A stretch of 60,466 nucleotides of DNA from Stramenopiles sp. TOSAG23-2 (lineage: Eukaryota; Sar). The notes under the pieces were generated by a model. It worked only from the letters and a program-made list of their open reading frames with translations. It had not been told where the DNA came from and searched no databases. The number at the start of each line of letters is the position of its first letter. Position 1 is the stretch's first letter. Below, piece after piece: positions 51,267 to 60,466 of this stretch. The stretch spans positions 1 through 60,466 of the forward strand of contig LT649250.1 of assembly GCA_900128395.1 (NCBI GenBank), read 5' to 3'. The translations under genes were made by a program, and so were the position numbers.

Positions 51267-52382
51267 CTATTGCCTTGCATATGCTAAAACAATATCTTTC
51301 TTTTTCCATTTATCACGTCTCATTTTTTCTTTCAATAATTTTTCTTTTTTTAATTGTTCTCGTTCCAATTTTTTACGTTCAATTGCTTCCCTATTTTTTC
51401 TTTTTTTCCACATTTCAATTTCAGATGGAGTATCACTAATTAATTTGGCTCTACTTGCTAATAAATAATTGGTTGTATTAATATTTTTAGCTTTTTGTTT
51501 ACTTTCTATATCTTTTTTCGTCATCAACATTACAAGTCTATCACGTTTTACTTTTCTTACCATACGAGCATGATCTCTTTCATTTTGCTCTTTTCTTCTC
51601 AATTCATTTTCTTTTTCTTCTTTTTCTTTTGCTTGTTTTTTTAACCTTTCTTCACGACGTCTATTGTCATATTTCGTTTTCCAATCATTAAACGATTTCG
51701 ACTCTTCTTCTTTTTTATTTTCTTTCTTTCTTTTTTCTAATTCCATTTTCTTCGTTTGTTTCTTTGCAGCAATAGCTTTTTTCCTTGCAGCTTCTTTACG
51801 TTTTTTTGCTTCCCATTCCTCATATGTAACACCAAATTGATACGTATGTCGTTTTGTTTGATCTTTTAAAGCTAACGATTGTGCGTTTACAAGTACATTT
51901 TGTTGTTTACTGGATGATGGGGAGGAAGACGACGTTGAGGATTGCTTTCCAGCAGCACCACCACCAGTTGGGCTATTGCTCTTCCCTCTTGCTTTTTTCT
52001 TATTCAATGCTCTATTGGACAAAAATTTGCTTTCCTTTTGACGAAAATATTCTGGCCAATATCCATCTTCTTCTTTTCTAGTCATACGTTGTTCTTGATT
52101 TATAAATATTGGGTCACGTTCATATTGACCAATATATTTTGCATTATTTTTTTTCTTCCCAATACTTTTACTTCTTGTATTTACAATTGCAGGTTTTCGC
52201 TTGATTCCGTAAAATTCACCATATTGTGATATTGATGAACTATATTCTGTTTGAGAATTGATTGGATTTGTATTTCTAGGTTTTATGTCTTCATATCTAC
52301 TTGGGTTATATGATGTAACAGTCGTTGAAAATGAATTTGCTGTTGGTTTTAAGTTAGTTGTAGCAGCTGTAGTAAATTGCAT
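51267..52382 (-). CDS. Basic coiled-coil protein, CCDC34-like
   Basis: 371 residues, ATG at 52382. The N-terminal third is Ser/Thr/Asn-rich with GKKKNNAKYIGQYERDPIF. The rest is a very charged Lys/Arg/Glu coiled coil with spaced Trp motifs (YEEWEAKKRKEA, FNDWKTKYDNRR, EMWKKRKNREA). The W-centred repeats within a K/E-rich helix resemble CCDC34-type proteins linked to cilia and flagella in animals. The match is compositional and the assignment weak. No other domain seen. Confidence 0.7.
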   Translation of the reverse strand: MQFTTAATTNLKPTANSFSTTVTSYNPSRYEDIKPRNTNPINSQTEYSSSISQYGEFYGIKRKPAIVNTRSKSIGKKKNNAKYIGQYERDPIFINQEQRMTRKEEDGYWPEYFRQKESKFLSNRALNKKKARGKSNSPTGGGAAGKQSSTSSSSPSSSKQQNVLVNAQSLALKDQTKRHTYQFGVTYEEWEAKKRKEAARKKAIAAKKQTKKMELEKRKKENKKEEESKSFNDWKTKYDNRRREERLKKQAKEKEEKENELRRKEQNERDHARMVRKVKRDRLVMLMTKKDIESKQKAKNINTTNYLLASRAKLISDTPSEIEMWKKRKNREAIERKKLEREQLKKEKLLKEKMRRDKWKKKDIVLAYARQ

Positions 52383-52959
52383 TTTGTTAATAATATAATG
52401 TTTGTTTTTTTTTCGAAATTAATTAATTAAAAATTGCGTGTTATCTCGTTTGAATGATTATATATATATATCTACTTTCTTTTTTTACTTATAATATGCA
52501 TATAATAGAATAATATGTAATAATTTTTTCCTTTTCTTATTATCAATCCAATTATATCAATTTGTTTCCTTTTCTTATTGAATTTTACAAATGATTTTAT
52601 CCATCAAAAAAAGAAGTTTTTTTTAACTGCCGAAATCTGGAAATCTGGAAATCTTCCCTCCGATGGTATTTTATTAACTATGGTCACAGCATTATGAGCT
52701 GAAAGTGATTTCATATTTAAGGATATTTATCAGATGAATGAATCTTGAATCTTGGTGCCTTGTAGGAATAATAGATTGATGATGATAAAATAATATATAT
52801 TAGAACAACATCTACAAGTATAGACGACCTTCTCATCAATAGATGTATATATATATATATAGCATTCCTATGGACGATCAAATCATTCCGTTATAAAGAA
52901 CATAATTCAGGGGAAACGAAAAAAAGTTAGGAGAAATATATATACATAAATACATAAGA
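52383..52959. other. Intergenic region between divergent genes
   Basis: 577 AT-rich bases with an (AT)n tract near 52845-52860. A short phrase AAATCTGG is repeated at about 52634-52648. No gene seen. Confidence 0.45.
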
Positions 52960-54000
52960 ATGGCGAAGAAGAAGAAAACAAAGAATAGTAATAATAGTAC
53001 GACAAAAAATAAAAATGATGTATTAATAATTATTCTTATTGCTTGTGTAACATTTTATATTGCTAATTTATATTTCAATAGTGGCCCAAAGTTCATGGAT
53101 TATGAGGAATGTGCTGAGGCAAGTGTATTAACCATTTTAGATTTACCAAAAGCTATCATATCGGATGGATTAAAGAAACTAGATAAGAATTTAAATGCCG
53201 ATTTTGCTGCTAAATTTAACTATCCATCAAGTGTAAAAGGTGTTGCTATAAGTTTAATGAAGTGTGGAAATGCATTTCAAGTGGACCACCCAAATTATGT
53301 TACAGGTGCGTTTGTAATATGTTATATTACGTTGCAAACTTTTGCGATTCCTGGGCCAATCATCTTGAGCGTACTTGCCGGCGTGTTTTACGATAGTGTA
53401 TACGTAGGTGTTGGAATAGTCGCATGTTGCTGCGCTCTCGGTAGTTCTTTATGTTATTTATTATCATATTTTCTAGGCAAACGTTCCTTATACAATTTGA
53501 TACCAACACGTATGGATGAATTTTCAAGTCGTATTGAATCAAACCGTGAAAATTTATTATGGTATATGTTATTTTTGCGATTAACACCATTATTACCTAA
53601 TTGGTTTATCAATGTTGCAAGTCCAATTGTTGGTGTTCCATTATCTCATTTTGCTATTGCAACATTTTTAGGGACAACACCAGCAAATGTTGTTTATTAT
53701 TATGCAGGTACTGTATTAAAAGATCAAGGTGAATTTAATACATCTAAAGGATATAAAAGTATTATTGTGATGACATTATTAGCTGTACTATCTTTAGTAC
53801 CAACAATGTTTAAAAAACAAATTGCTAACATGGAGAAAGAAATGGGTTCTTCTAGTAAAAAAAAAACTGCATCTTCCACGAAAAAAAAATCTACCACTAC
53901 GAAGAAAAGAAGTAGCAGTAGTAATAGGAAGAAAAAAAGTACGACTACTGGTTCAACTAGATCTTCTTCTAGATTACGTAGAAGGAATGCAAAGAAATAA
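52960..54000 (+). CDS. TMEM41-type VTT-domain membrane protein
   Basis: 346 residues, ATG at 52960. A basic lead is followed by a membrane segment at about 20-37. The VTT/DedA core lies at about 115-255, with QTFAIPGPIILSVLAG (127-141), a small-residue helix ending SYFLGKR (165-175) and the family signature FLRLTPLLPNWFINVASPIVGVP (205-227). This is closest to TMEM41A/B, ER lipid scramblases needed for autophagosome formation and lipid mobilisation. A further membrane segment lies at 266-283. The C-terminus is a long Lys/Ser/Thr/Arg tail (about 295-346), longer and more basic than I would expect for the family. Confidence 0.9.
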   Translation: MAKKKKTKNSNNSTTKNKNDVLIIILIACVTFYIANLYFNSGPKFMDYEECAEASVLTILDLPKAIISDGLKKLDKNLNADFAAKFNYPSSVKGVAISLMKCGNAFQVDHPNYVTGAFVICYITLQTFAIPGPIILSVLAGVFYDSVYVGVGIVACCCALGSSLCYLLSYFLGKRSLYNLIPTRMDEFSSRIESNRENLLWYMLFLRLTPLLPNWFINVASPIVGVPLSHFAIATFLGTTPANVVYYYAGTVLKDQGEFNTSKGYKSIIVMTLLAVLSLVPTMFKKQIANMEKEMGSSSKKKTASSTKKKSTTTKKRSSSSNRKKKSTTTGSTRSSSRLRRRNAKK

Positions 54001-54003
54001 ATA

Positions 54004-54034
<31 letters not shown>

Positions 54035-54353
54035 TGATATATGATATATAATATAAATAATTAATTAATATATTACAACAAGATGTATATATATATGACA
54101 TATGATACATATGATATTATGATATATTGATGGGGAGAGGAAAATTTAATATATGTGTGCGTCTTAAAGATAAATTAGTTCACACACACCACAGATTACA
54201 CCCTCTCTCTCTCGTGTCTCTATTTAAAAAAAGTGTGGTAATACTAAGATATATATTTATATTTCTGGGAAGTGTAAAATTATTATAACTTATAGATTTT
54301 TAACCATATCATCACACATGTATTTTTTATTATAATATATATATTTCTTTTTT
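54001..54353. other. Intergenic region between convergent genes, (AT)n tract
   Basis: 353 bases between the stops of the TMEM41 and small unknown genes, including an (AT)n run at about 54005-54034 and a CA/CT-rich patch near 54180-54220. No gene seen. Confidence 0.5.
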
Positions 54354-54737
54354 TTACTCCTCATTTTTTTCTGTTTTATCATCATCATTGTTATTAGTGG
54401 TCGTATTACTTGGTGGACTATTACTATTACTATTGTTACTAATTTGTACAGCTGCTATGTTTGTCGCTAATAATGTATCTGTTGGGCCAATTGTTATTCC
54501 ATTCCTTGAATTTTCCACAGGTGGATTTCGATTAGATGTATCTGTCGAACTTTCTTGTTCATTACGCCAACTATCAAATAAATGACTCTCTGTTCCAAAC
54601 TCTTCTCTTAGTTTTGTTCTTTTTTCGACTTGCTTTCGTGTTTCATTTTGTAATTTATTTCGTACTTGTAAATTCCTTTCAAAAAATGCACGCGTCCGTT
54701 CATCCACCGTGTTTGTATTGTTTACTAAATCCGTCAT
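54354..54737 (-). CDS. Small hypothetical protein with Asn/Asp tail
   Basis: 127 residues, ATG at 54737. Residues 10-60 form a charged helix (DERTRAFFERNLQVRNKLQNETRKQVEKRTKLREEF) followed by a short conserved-looking stretch, SHLFDSWRNEQE. The C-terminal half is low-complexity Asn/Ser/Asp. No family recognised. Composition and a clean ATG favour a real gene. Confidence 0.55.
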   Translation of the reverse strand: MTDLVNNTNTVDERTRAFFERNLQVRNKLQNETRKQVEKRTKLREEFGTESHLFDSWRNEQESSTDTSNRNPPVENSRNGITIGPTDTLLATNIAAVQISNNSNSNSPPSNTTTNNNDDDKTEKNEE

Positions 54738-55383
54738 GTTTTATATCTTTTTAAAATTTGTTCATATATATATATATAATTCTTTCTATTGTTTCTTTTC
54801 TTATTATCCATCTTCTCTGTTTCTTTTTTCTTTCAAAATTATTTTTTTATTATTATTTAATTTTAAGTTTTATTTCAAACAACCATCATGCAGTTGCTCC
54901 ATCATCAATGGAATTAACGCGTAATATTTTCCGAGAATTAGCCGTAAATGTTTACCTAACCCTGTTTTGTGTGTGGAAATATCCGCGCCCGCATGGCCGA
55001 GCGGTGGAAACCAGATTAATTTTTTTTTTTTTCCCATTGTTATTAGTTCTGTAAATTTACAGCTGTTATGTGTGTGCCTAGAAAAAAAATGATATGGGCA
55101 ATACCATTAAAATCCGAGTTACCTTACACAGCAAGTGTTATTCATCTTTTTTCCTGAAGATTTAATGCAACACCCTACCAGCTAGATACAATCTTATAAG
55201 GTTTATGGTAAACTTTCGTATATTACCAAAAAATATATAAATAATAAAAAATACATGTAATAATAGACGACTATATTACATGTATATATCTAATATATAT
55301 ATCATTTGAAATACATAATCATAAATACTATATTCACGTATCATCATTATTATAATTTTTTACTTATACCAAAAGCAACCAAG
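54738..55383. other. Intergenic region with a tRNA 5'-half-like fragment
   Basis: 646 bases. At 54987-55012 the plus strand reads GCCCGCATGGCCGAGCGGTG, like the 5' part of a Ser or Leu tRNA with its A-box (TGGCCGAGCGGTGG, 54994-55007). The sequence then runs into a poly-T tract at about 55020-55032, and no B-box or T-arm is found, so this is a truncated tRNA or tRNA-derived fragment, not a gene. The rest is AT-rich without genes. Confidence 0.45.
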
Positions 55384-56925
55384 ATGACTATGTATCAAAT
55401 GAAAAAGACAATGTTAATGTTGATTATTTATACAGCATGTTTAATCATTTGCTCATTAGCAAGTGAATCTCATAAAATTACATTTGCATTGAAAGAAAAA
55501 GATACAAATGTATTGAAAGATATGCTATTAAAAATTTCAGACCCTTCAAATAAAAAAATGTTTCGAAAATATTTAACCCATGAGGAAGTTGCGAAGCTGG
55601 TACAACCGGTAAATGGGGCTCACGAAAAAGTAATGAAATGGATACGTAAAAATTTTGAACAAACTACAATATCGATTAATAAACATGGCGACTTACTTTA
55701 TCTCACGACGGACATGGAAAAGATTGAAAATGTTTTTAAAGGTTCCACTGATACAAAAAATCCTATTAGTATAGTCCCATTGGAACTAAAGGATTATGTA
55801 TATGCAATACATAATGTTGTGGAAACATTGCCCAGAATGTCAAGTATAAAACGCAAGAATCTTAAAGGTCAATTTAAAGGCATTGATGTAAATCCACAAA
55901 TAATTTATAAGCAATATGGGATGGAAGATTCAGATGTAGGTGGGAAATCTTCGAAAAACGCTCAAGGCGTTGCCGCATTTGAAGATGCTGAATTTAAACA
56001 AGAGGATGTAAATGATTTCCAGAAATATTACAAACTTCCATCTGTTAACATTGGTGTTGTTGGTCCAAATAATGGTGGGTATTTTGGCGAAGCTGGGCTA
56101 GACACACAATACATTACCGCATCTGGGAGAAACGTTAAATCCTTTTTTATTTCTCAAGAAGAATTTAACTTACTTGATTGGTGTGAGGAAGTATTAAATA
56201 TGACGCAAATTCCACAAGTTTTATCTGTTAGTTGGGGTGGTGGAGAATCTCAATATCCAATTGCACATCAAACCTCGGCGAATAAATGTTTTCAAAAATT
56301 AGGATCCATGGGAGTATCTATATTTGCTGCTGCTGGAGATGATGGTACTGGCAAACAAGGTTTTTGGACGTGTAAGAAATTTGATCCAACATGGCCTGCA
56401 TCCTCGCCATGGGTGACTGCAGTAGGCGCAACATATATTAATACTTCAAATGTAGAAAATGGATGGGATTTTAGTGGAGGTGGATTCAGTTGTAATTTTG
56501 ATAGACCATCGTATCAAAATGATGTGATTGGATCGTATTTGAATTCAACTACAAATTTACCTGATTCATCACTATTTTGTAAAAATGGTAGAGGAACACC
56601 AGATATAAGTGCAGTAGGTACAAATTTTCTACTTTGTAGTGGTGGATGTAGTAATCAAGGAAGTTTAAGTGGCACTTCAGCTAGTACACCGACAGTTGCT
56701 GGTATGGTATCTGTTATTAATGATCTGTTACTTTCCCAAGGCAAGGCACCTGTAGGCTTTATAAATCCGGCACTTTATCAAAATTCTCATAAAGTAGGTT
56801 ACGATGTAGTGACAGGCAATAATAAACAAGGGTGCCCTAGTGGTTTTCCAGCTGTTAAAGGATGGGATGCAATGACTGGAGTTGGCACACCGCTTTTCAA
56901 TAATTTGAAAAGTATTTTAATGTAA
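55384..56925 (+). CDS. Secreted sedolisin (peptidase family S53, tripeptidyl-peptidase-like)
   Basis: 513 residues from the ATG at 55384; the longer frame starts only with TTG. Residues 1-27 form a signal peptide (MLMLIIYTACLIICSLAS). A pro-domain (about 30-165) contains YLTHEEVAKLVQP, as in Pro-kuma_activ. The catalytic part shows GEAGLDTQY with Glu236 and Asp240, AAAGDDGTG with Asp319, and SGTSASTPTVAGM with Ser432, which together make the Ser-Glu-Asp set of sedolisins. The C-terminal calcium-binding region (GWDAMTGVGTP) is present. Sedolisins are acid proteases; this one probably works in a lysosome-like vacuole or outside the cell, and looks complete and active. Confidence 0.9.
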   Translation: MTMYQMKKTMLMLIIYTACLIICSLASESHKITFALKEKDTNVLKDMLLKISDPSNKKMFRKYLTHEEVAKLVQPVNGAHEKVMKWIRKNFEQTTISINKHGDLLYLTTDMEKIENVFKGSTDTKNPISIVPLELKDYVYAIHNVVETLPRMSSIKRKNLKGQFKGIDVNPQIIYKQYGMEDSDVGGKSSKNAQGVAAFEDAEFKQEDVNDFQKYYKLPSVNIGVVGPNNGGYFGEAGLDTQYITASGRNVKSFFISQEEFNLLDWCEEVLNMTQIPQVLSVSWGGGESQYPIAHQTSANKCFQKLGSMGVSIFAAAGDDGTGKQGFWTCKKFDPTWPASSPWVTAVGATYINTSNVENGWDFSGGGFSCNFDRPSYQNDVIGSYLNSTTNLPDSSLFCKNGRGTPDISAVGTNFLLCSGGCSNQGSLSGTSASTPTVAGMVSVINDLLLSQGKAPVGFINPALYQNSHKVGYDVVTGNNKQGCPSGFPAVKGWDAMTGVGTPLFNNLKSILM

Positions 56926-57112
56926 CAGGAGAGAGAGAGAGAATGAAATGCACTAATATCAAATACGAATATATAACACATGTTATTGGAACGAACGCAA
57001 TTTTTACTATGGTCATATTATCATAATATGTTTAAAAAGAAAATTAAAAATAATACCCGACACGTAATGATTAAATACTCGTATATAATATTTTTTTTTA
57101 AATAAAAACCAA

Positions 57113-57126
57113 GGGGGGGGGGGGGG
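57113..57126. repeat. Run of 14 G
   Basis: An uninterrupted G tract on the plus strand between the convergent sedolisin and coiled-coil genes. A similar run of 11 G is at 43903-43913. Both stand out in DNA this poor in G+C. Confidence 0.85.
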
Positions 57127-57222
57127 TGTAACGACACACAGTCTTTTTTTTATATTCGTACCCGTTCTTTTTCTTCCTCCCGCTTCTTTTCACATGTTTT
57201 AAGTTAATTTCTTTTTTTATTT

Positions 57223-60093
57223 TTATTCTTTCTTACTTTCATCTGCTGTTGTAATATCACCATCAACTTCTTGTTCTTCATCGTTCTCTTCCCCTCCTTT
57301 CTCATTATTATCACCATCAGCAGTTTCTTCCTTTTCATCCTCTGAATCTTCATCCAAAACAGCTAAACTTGCCTTTTCTTTCTCTCTAATTTTATTAATT
57401 TTCTTTTTTAATTTATCACTCCAGCCATATGTTTTTAATCTTTCTTGAAATTTTACTTCTTTTAAATGTTCTTCCAACATACCAGGTTTTGCCAACGAGA
57501 TCTTACGTGGTCCACTACCACCATACGGATTAGCAAGTACTCGTGTATCAAGATTATTGTACCAACCTGGTCCAGGAGATTGTGGAGATGTAGGAATTTC
57601 CGATAGACGTTCCAATCGCCTAATATTTGCAAATGTACCAACATTAACCATTTCCCCATTTAACACTGCTTTTCCGATTTCTTTACATGCCATATCAACG
57701 CCCGTTTGCAAATTTTTTATTGCTTGTCGCTTACGTTTATCTTTAGTGGCGTAAATTTTTTTAGGGTTTCTTTTATTTTCATTAAAGTTATTGCATTCCG
57801 AGCAAAATGTAAACTCAGCTGTTTTCGGTTCAAATTTTAAAGGAGTTTTACACACCCAGCAACCTTGTGGAGGAAGCTTTTTCCTTTTTTTCTTATCGAC
57901 GTATGGTATAGTACGCATTTCTTTATACACTTTGCCCATTTCTTCTTTCCATGCATCAATTTCAGCAAGTCTTGCTCGTGCTTGGATTTCGTCCCGTGCC
58001 AATGAAACATTCAAGTCTAAACGCCGTGTTTCTCCTGCATCGTGATATTTTATTGCATCGTTATATTGCGTTTTCGTTGCGATGTAATATTCTTTAACAA
58101 AAGCTTGAACTATTTTATTTACATGTTTTTGTATATGTTCAAAATTTAATTCCAATTCCTGGTGACCTTTTTCAAATTCTACTGTTATGTACGTTTTAAT
58201 TTCATTTAACAACGCATTTATTTCAATTCTATTACCTTCGCCATTTTTCAAAATATCTTGAAGTTCACCTAAATTTTCCTTAACATCTTCATCCATCATA
58301 GCTTTAAGACCATATGATTGGACATCTAAGTATCTATTAGTTTCTTGCAAAGCACCATATGCTTTTTCGCAGTCATCGTATCCTAAATCATGTTTGTACA
58401 ACTCTAAATTCTTAAGACTATCTTCAATCCATTGTAGATTAACTTTACGCGCTTCTCGATCATGTTGTACCCGTGCTCTCAATCTCATTAATCGACGTTC
58501 TAATTTATTTGCTGTGAAATATTGTTGTCCATACATCGTCCAAGCTTTTGCTTCTACACTATCTTTTGGTCCTGGAAAATTATTTTTAATCAGCATTTTA
58601 TCATTTTTCGGTTTTTCATGTTCCATATAATATGCATATGGATCTATTTTGACCGGTTCTATTCTATTCTTTTGCAAGACTGGGAAAACACCACTATAAT
58701 CGATTACACGTCTACCTACAACAGAATCTCTCATTTTCCCTAATTTATCGCCAGTTCCGTTCACTCTTTCCTTTTTTTGCGGTCGTAACTTTAGAATTTC
58801 TTGTTTATATTTTTTCGCCGTAAACGTTTTTCTAGGTATGAGCCCAATTAAACTCAATCTTTCATCTTCCGTTAAGGCCATAAATTCAATATTTTTTTTC
58901 TTCCTTTCAATTGTAACAGTACTACGTGGACTTGTATAATCTTCCTCCTCACTTTTTTCTTTGCCACTCGACTTTGCCTTTTTTAATGGTCGAACAGGTT
59001 TTGCCAATCTATCCCATCTGGCATTTGGTATTTTTGCCAATGGTAACATTTCAGCTTCTAAAATTCCCCCCGAAACATCTGGTATTGAATCCAAACCTAA
59101 ACCATGTTCACTAGCATTGCCAATGCTACCTCTGGAGTCTAAGTTGTGCCTTTCTATTTCTTTTCTCCGTTCCTTAGCACTTAACCAGGGTTTCTTTTCC
59201 AATTTCGGTTTGTTTACTTCTTTCATACGAGTTTTTTGCTCTGAACGTATCATTTCTAAGGCCAACTTAATTTTCGATCTTCGCTTTCTTTTTGCTATTT
59301 TATATGATTCTTTTAAATCTTGAATACGACGTTTGTAATGGTTACGAAAATCATCTCTTTCTTTCTTTCGTCGTTTTAAATCTTGTTCTTCAAAATACTC
59401 TTCAGAATGTTTTTCCTCCTCTGTTAAACACATCCGCATAAAAAATTCAGTTTCTTTTTCTATTCCTATCTGTTTTATTTTTCTTTCTTCCCATTGTCGA
59501 AAGCTTAAGTTTTTCTTCTTTCGATTTAAAATTTTTGACAAAAGTGGTGAAAAGATTTTCTTCTTCTTCTCCTCCTCCACTTCTTTCAGTTCTGCTACAG
59601 TTTTATTTTTTTCATTATTAGTTTCCTGGTCATTTTTTACATTATTTACATTGTTAATATCATCAGCATTTATATTGGTCTCATCGATCAATATTGTGTT
59701 GCTACTAGTATCGTTATTGTCATTGTTATTTGTGGCTGTTTTTGCCATTGCAGCTGCTTTAAGTGCTTGCAATGGCTTATGTTTTGCAGGGCGCTTTTTT
59801 TTCTTTATTATTTTCTTTTCATCACTTTGACTATCACTAGTATTACCAGCCTTTTCTGTGTCTTCACCATCTTTTTGTTCTGTTTTTGATATTCTCTCTT
59901 TATCCAGAACTTTCTTTTCCTGTTTGTTCAATTTCGCTTTTTTTTTGTTAGCAGCTTTTATTACAGCGATACGTGCTTTCTTTTTCTCCTTTTTTTTCAA
60001 TTTTTTCCTTTTTTTTGGTGATAACTTTCCAACAGAAGTTTGCTCTTCTTCTTTTAACTCTGTTACTATTTCTTTCACCAATGCTTTCTTCAT
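57223..60093 (-). CDS. Large basic coiled-coil protein with a CxxC zinc motif
   Basis: 956 residues, ATG at 60093. Residues 1-130 are extremely Lys-rich (nuclear/nucleolar-like). A Glu/Lys/Arg coiled coil follows, then a region of ordered motifs: TIERKKKNIEFMALTEDERLSLIGLI near 395-420, DYSGVFPVLQKNRIEPVKIDPYAYY near 470-500 and AKAWTMYGQQYFTANKLERRL near 515-540. Long helices span about 540-735. A zinc ribbon-like CWVCKTPL...FCSECNNF lies at about 741-768, followed by a GPGWYNNLDTRVLANPYGGSGPR stretch near 855-880 and a very acidic tail. I do not recognise a family. The repeated conserved-looking motifs suggest a structural or cytoskeletal protein. Confidence 0.75.
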   Translation of the reverse strand: MKKALVKEIVTELKEEEQTSVGKLSPKKRKKLKKKEKKKARIAVIKAANKKKAKLNKQEKKVLDKERISKTEQKDGEDTEKAGNTSDSQSDEKKIIKKKKRPAKHKPLQALKAAAMAKTATNNNDNNDTSSNTILIDETNINADDINNVNNVKNDQETNNEKNKTVAELKEVEEEKKKKIFSPLLSKILNRKKKNLSFRQWEERKIKQIGIEKETEFFMRMCLTEEEKHSEEYFEEQDLKRRKKERDDFRNHYKRRIQDLKESYKIAKRKRRSKIKLALEMIRSEQKTRMKEVNKPKLEKKPWLSAKERRKEIERHNLDSRGSIGNASEHGLGLDSIPDVSGGILEAEMLPLAKIPNARWDRLAKPVRPLKKAKSSGKEKSEEEDYTSPRSTVTIERKKKNIEFMALTEDERLSLIGLIPRKTFTAKKYKQEILKLRPQKKERVNGTGDKLGKMRDSVVGRRVIDYSGVFPVLQKNRIEPVKIDPYAYYMEHEKPKNDKMLIKNNFPGPKDSVEAKAWTMYGQQYFTANKLERRLMRLRARVQHDREARKVNLQWIEDSLKNLELYKHDLGYDDCEKAYGALQETNRYLDVQSYGLKAMMDEDVKENLGELQDILKNGEGNRIEINALLNEIKTYITVEFEKGHQELELNFEHIQKHVNKIVQAFVKEYYIATKTQYNDAIKYHDAGETRRLDLNVSLARDEIQARARLAEIDAWKEEMGKVYKEMRTIPYVDKKKRKKLPPQGCWVCKTPLKFEPKTAEFTFCSECNNFNENKRNPKKIYATKDKRKRQAIKNLQTGVDMACKEIGKAVLNGEMVNVGTFANIRRLERLSEIPTSPQSPGPGWYNNLDTRVLANPYGGSGPRKISLAKPGMLEEHLKEVKFQERLKTYGWSDKLKKKINKIREKEKASLAVLDEDSEDEKEETADGDNNEKGGEENDEEQEVDGDITTADESKKE

Positions 60094-60466
60094 AGTTTAA
60101 CAATAACTCTTTCTAATAATGAAGGAAAAGGATAAATAAAATTGTTTCTTGTAAGTTTCTCTTAATTATTCTAATTATTATTTACATAACATGATTTCTT
60201 ATAGGTTTGGAAAAATGTTAACTTATTTGTTTCAATATGTTTATATATGTATTGTTTTAATTGTTTTCTTCTATCCCGATACACATATGTATTTGTGTAT
60301 AATAGTTTTATTATTGTTGTATATGGCACTATGTAATTATTATTCCCTGCCCAGATGTTAATGTGTATAGGGGTTTCAAATGTATAAAGGAATCATAATG
60401 AAAATATATAGAAAATTAAGTAAATGAATAAAATTTATTTTAAGTATATATATCAGTACAAGTCTC
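60094..60466. other. Intergenic region at right edge
   Basis: 373 AT-rich bases upstream of the large coiled-coil gene. No frame reaches the right edge with protein-like composition. Nothing else seen. Confidence 0.5.

Overview
This window is AT-rich nuclear DNA from a single-celled eukaryote. The gene set is purely eukaryotic: CUL4, CNOT10, TMEM41, a giant HECT ligase, a SET/PHD protein, cytochrome b5 and a Cu/Zn-SOD-like protein. Coding regions are rich in Asn, Ser and Lys, with many poly-Asn tracts written as AAT/AAC runs, and gaps are full of (AT)n. Genes are compact and almost all intronless, including a 15.7 kb reading frame. Only one intron is well supported (8074-8177, GTACGT donor, phase 0). 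The DCD domain suggests a plant, alga or SAR-type protist rather than an animal or fungus, but I cannot name the lineage.

Layout. 1-3.8 kb: a secreted repeat protein cut by the left edge, a secreted histidine phosphatase and a TPR protein. 3.8-15.6 kb is the most dynamic part. It holds a piggyBac transposase fragment inside a broken coding relic, a spliced gene, two long palindromic MITE-like elements (11323-11901 and 14216-14664), two local tandem duplications that copy gene ends, an FkbM methyltransferase and a cytochrome b5 protein. The spliced gene (5737-9839) joins a DCD domain, a NYN/PIN-like RNase domain and a PCIF1-type cap-adenosine methyltransferase. 15.7-31.5 kb: a 5,228-residue HECT E3 ligase.

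32-43 kb: a pseudouridine-synthase-like/PrmC-like fusion, a large PHD-SET protein, an ankyrin fragment overlapping a zinc-knuckle gene, a putatively myristoylated U-box ligase, and about 1.9 kb of decayed, probably transposon-derived sequence. 43-60 kb: a secreted acidic-tailed protein, CNOT10, CUL4, a SOD-like protein that has lost key metal ligands, a coiled-coil protein, TMEM41, a small unknown protein, a sedolisin protease and a large basic coiled-coil protein.

Functional themes are ubiquitin ligation (HECT, U-box and cullin within about 34 kb), mRNA metabolism (CNOT10 and the DCD-NYN-PCIF1 protein) and secretion. No co-regulated operon is expected. Several neighbours are divergently arranged over short shared upstream regions. 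The best candidate for something undescribed is the DCD-NYN-PCIF1 protein: it would bring together putative RNA binding or regulation, RNA cleavage and cap-adjacent N6-adenosine methylation in one chain. The inactive-looking SOD and the pseudouridine-synthase-like/PrmC fusion are the next most interesting.
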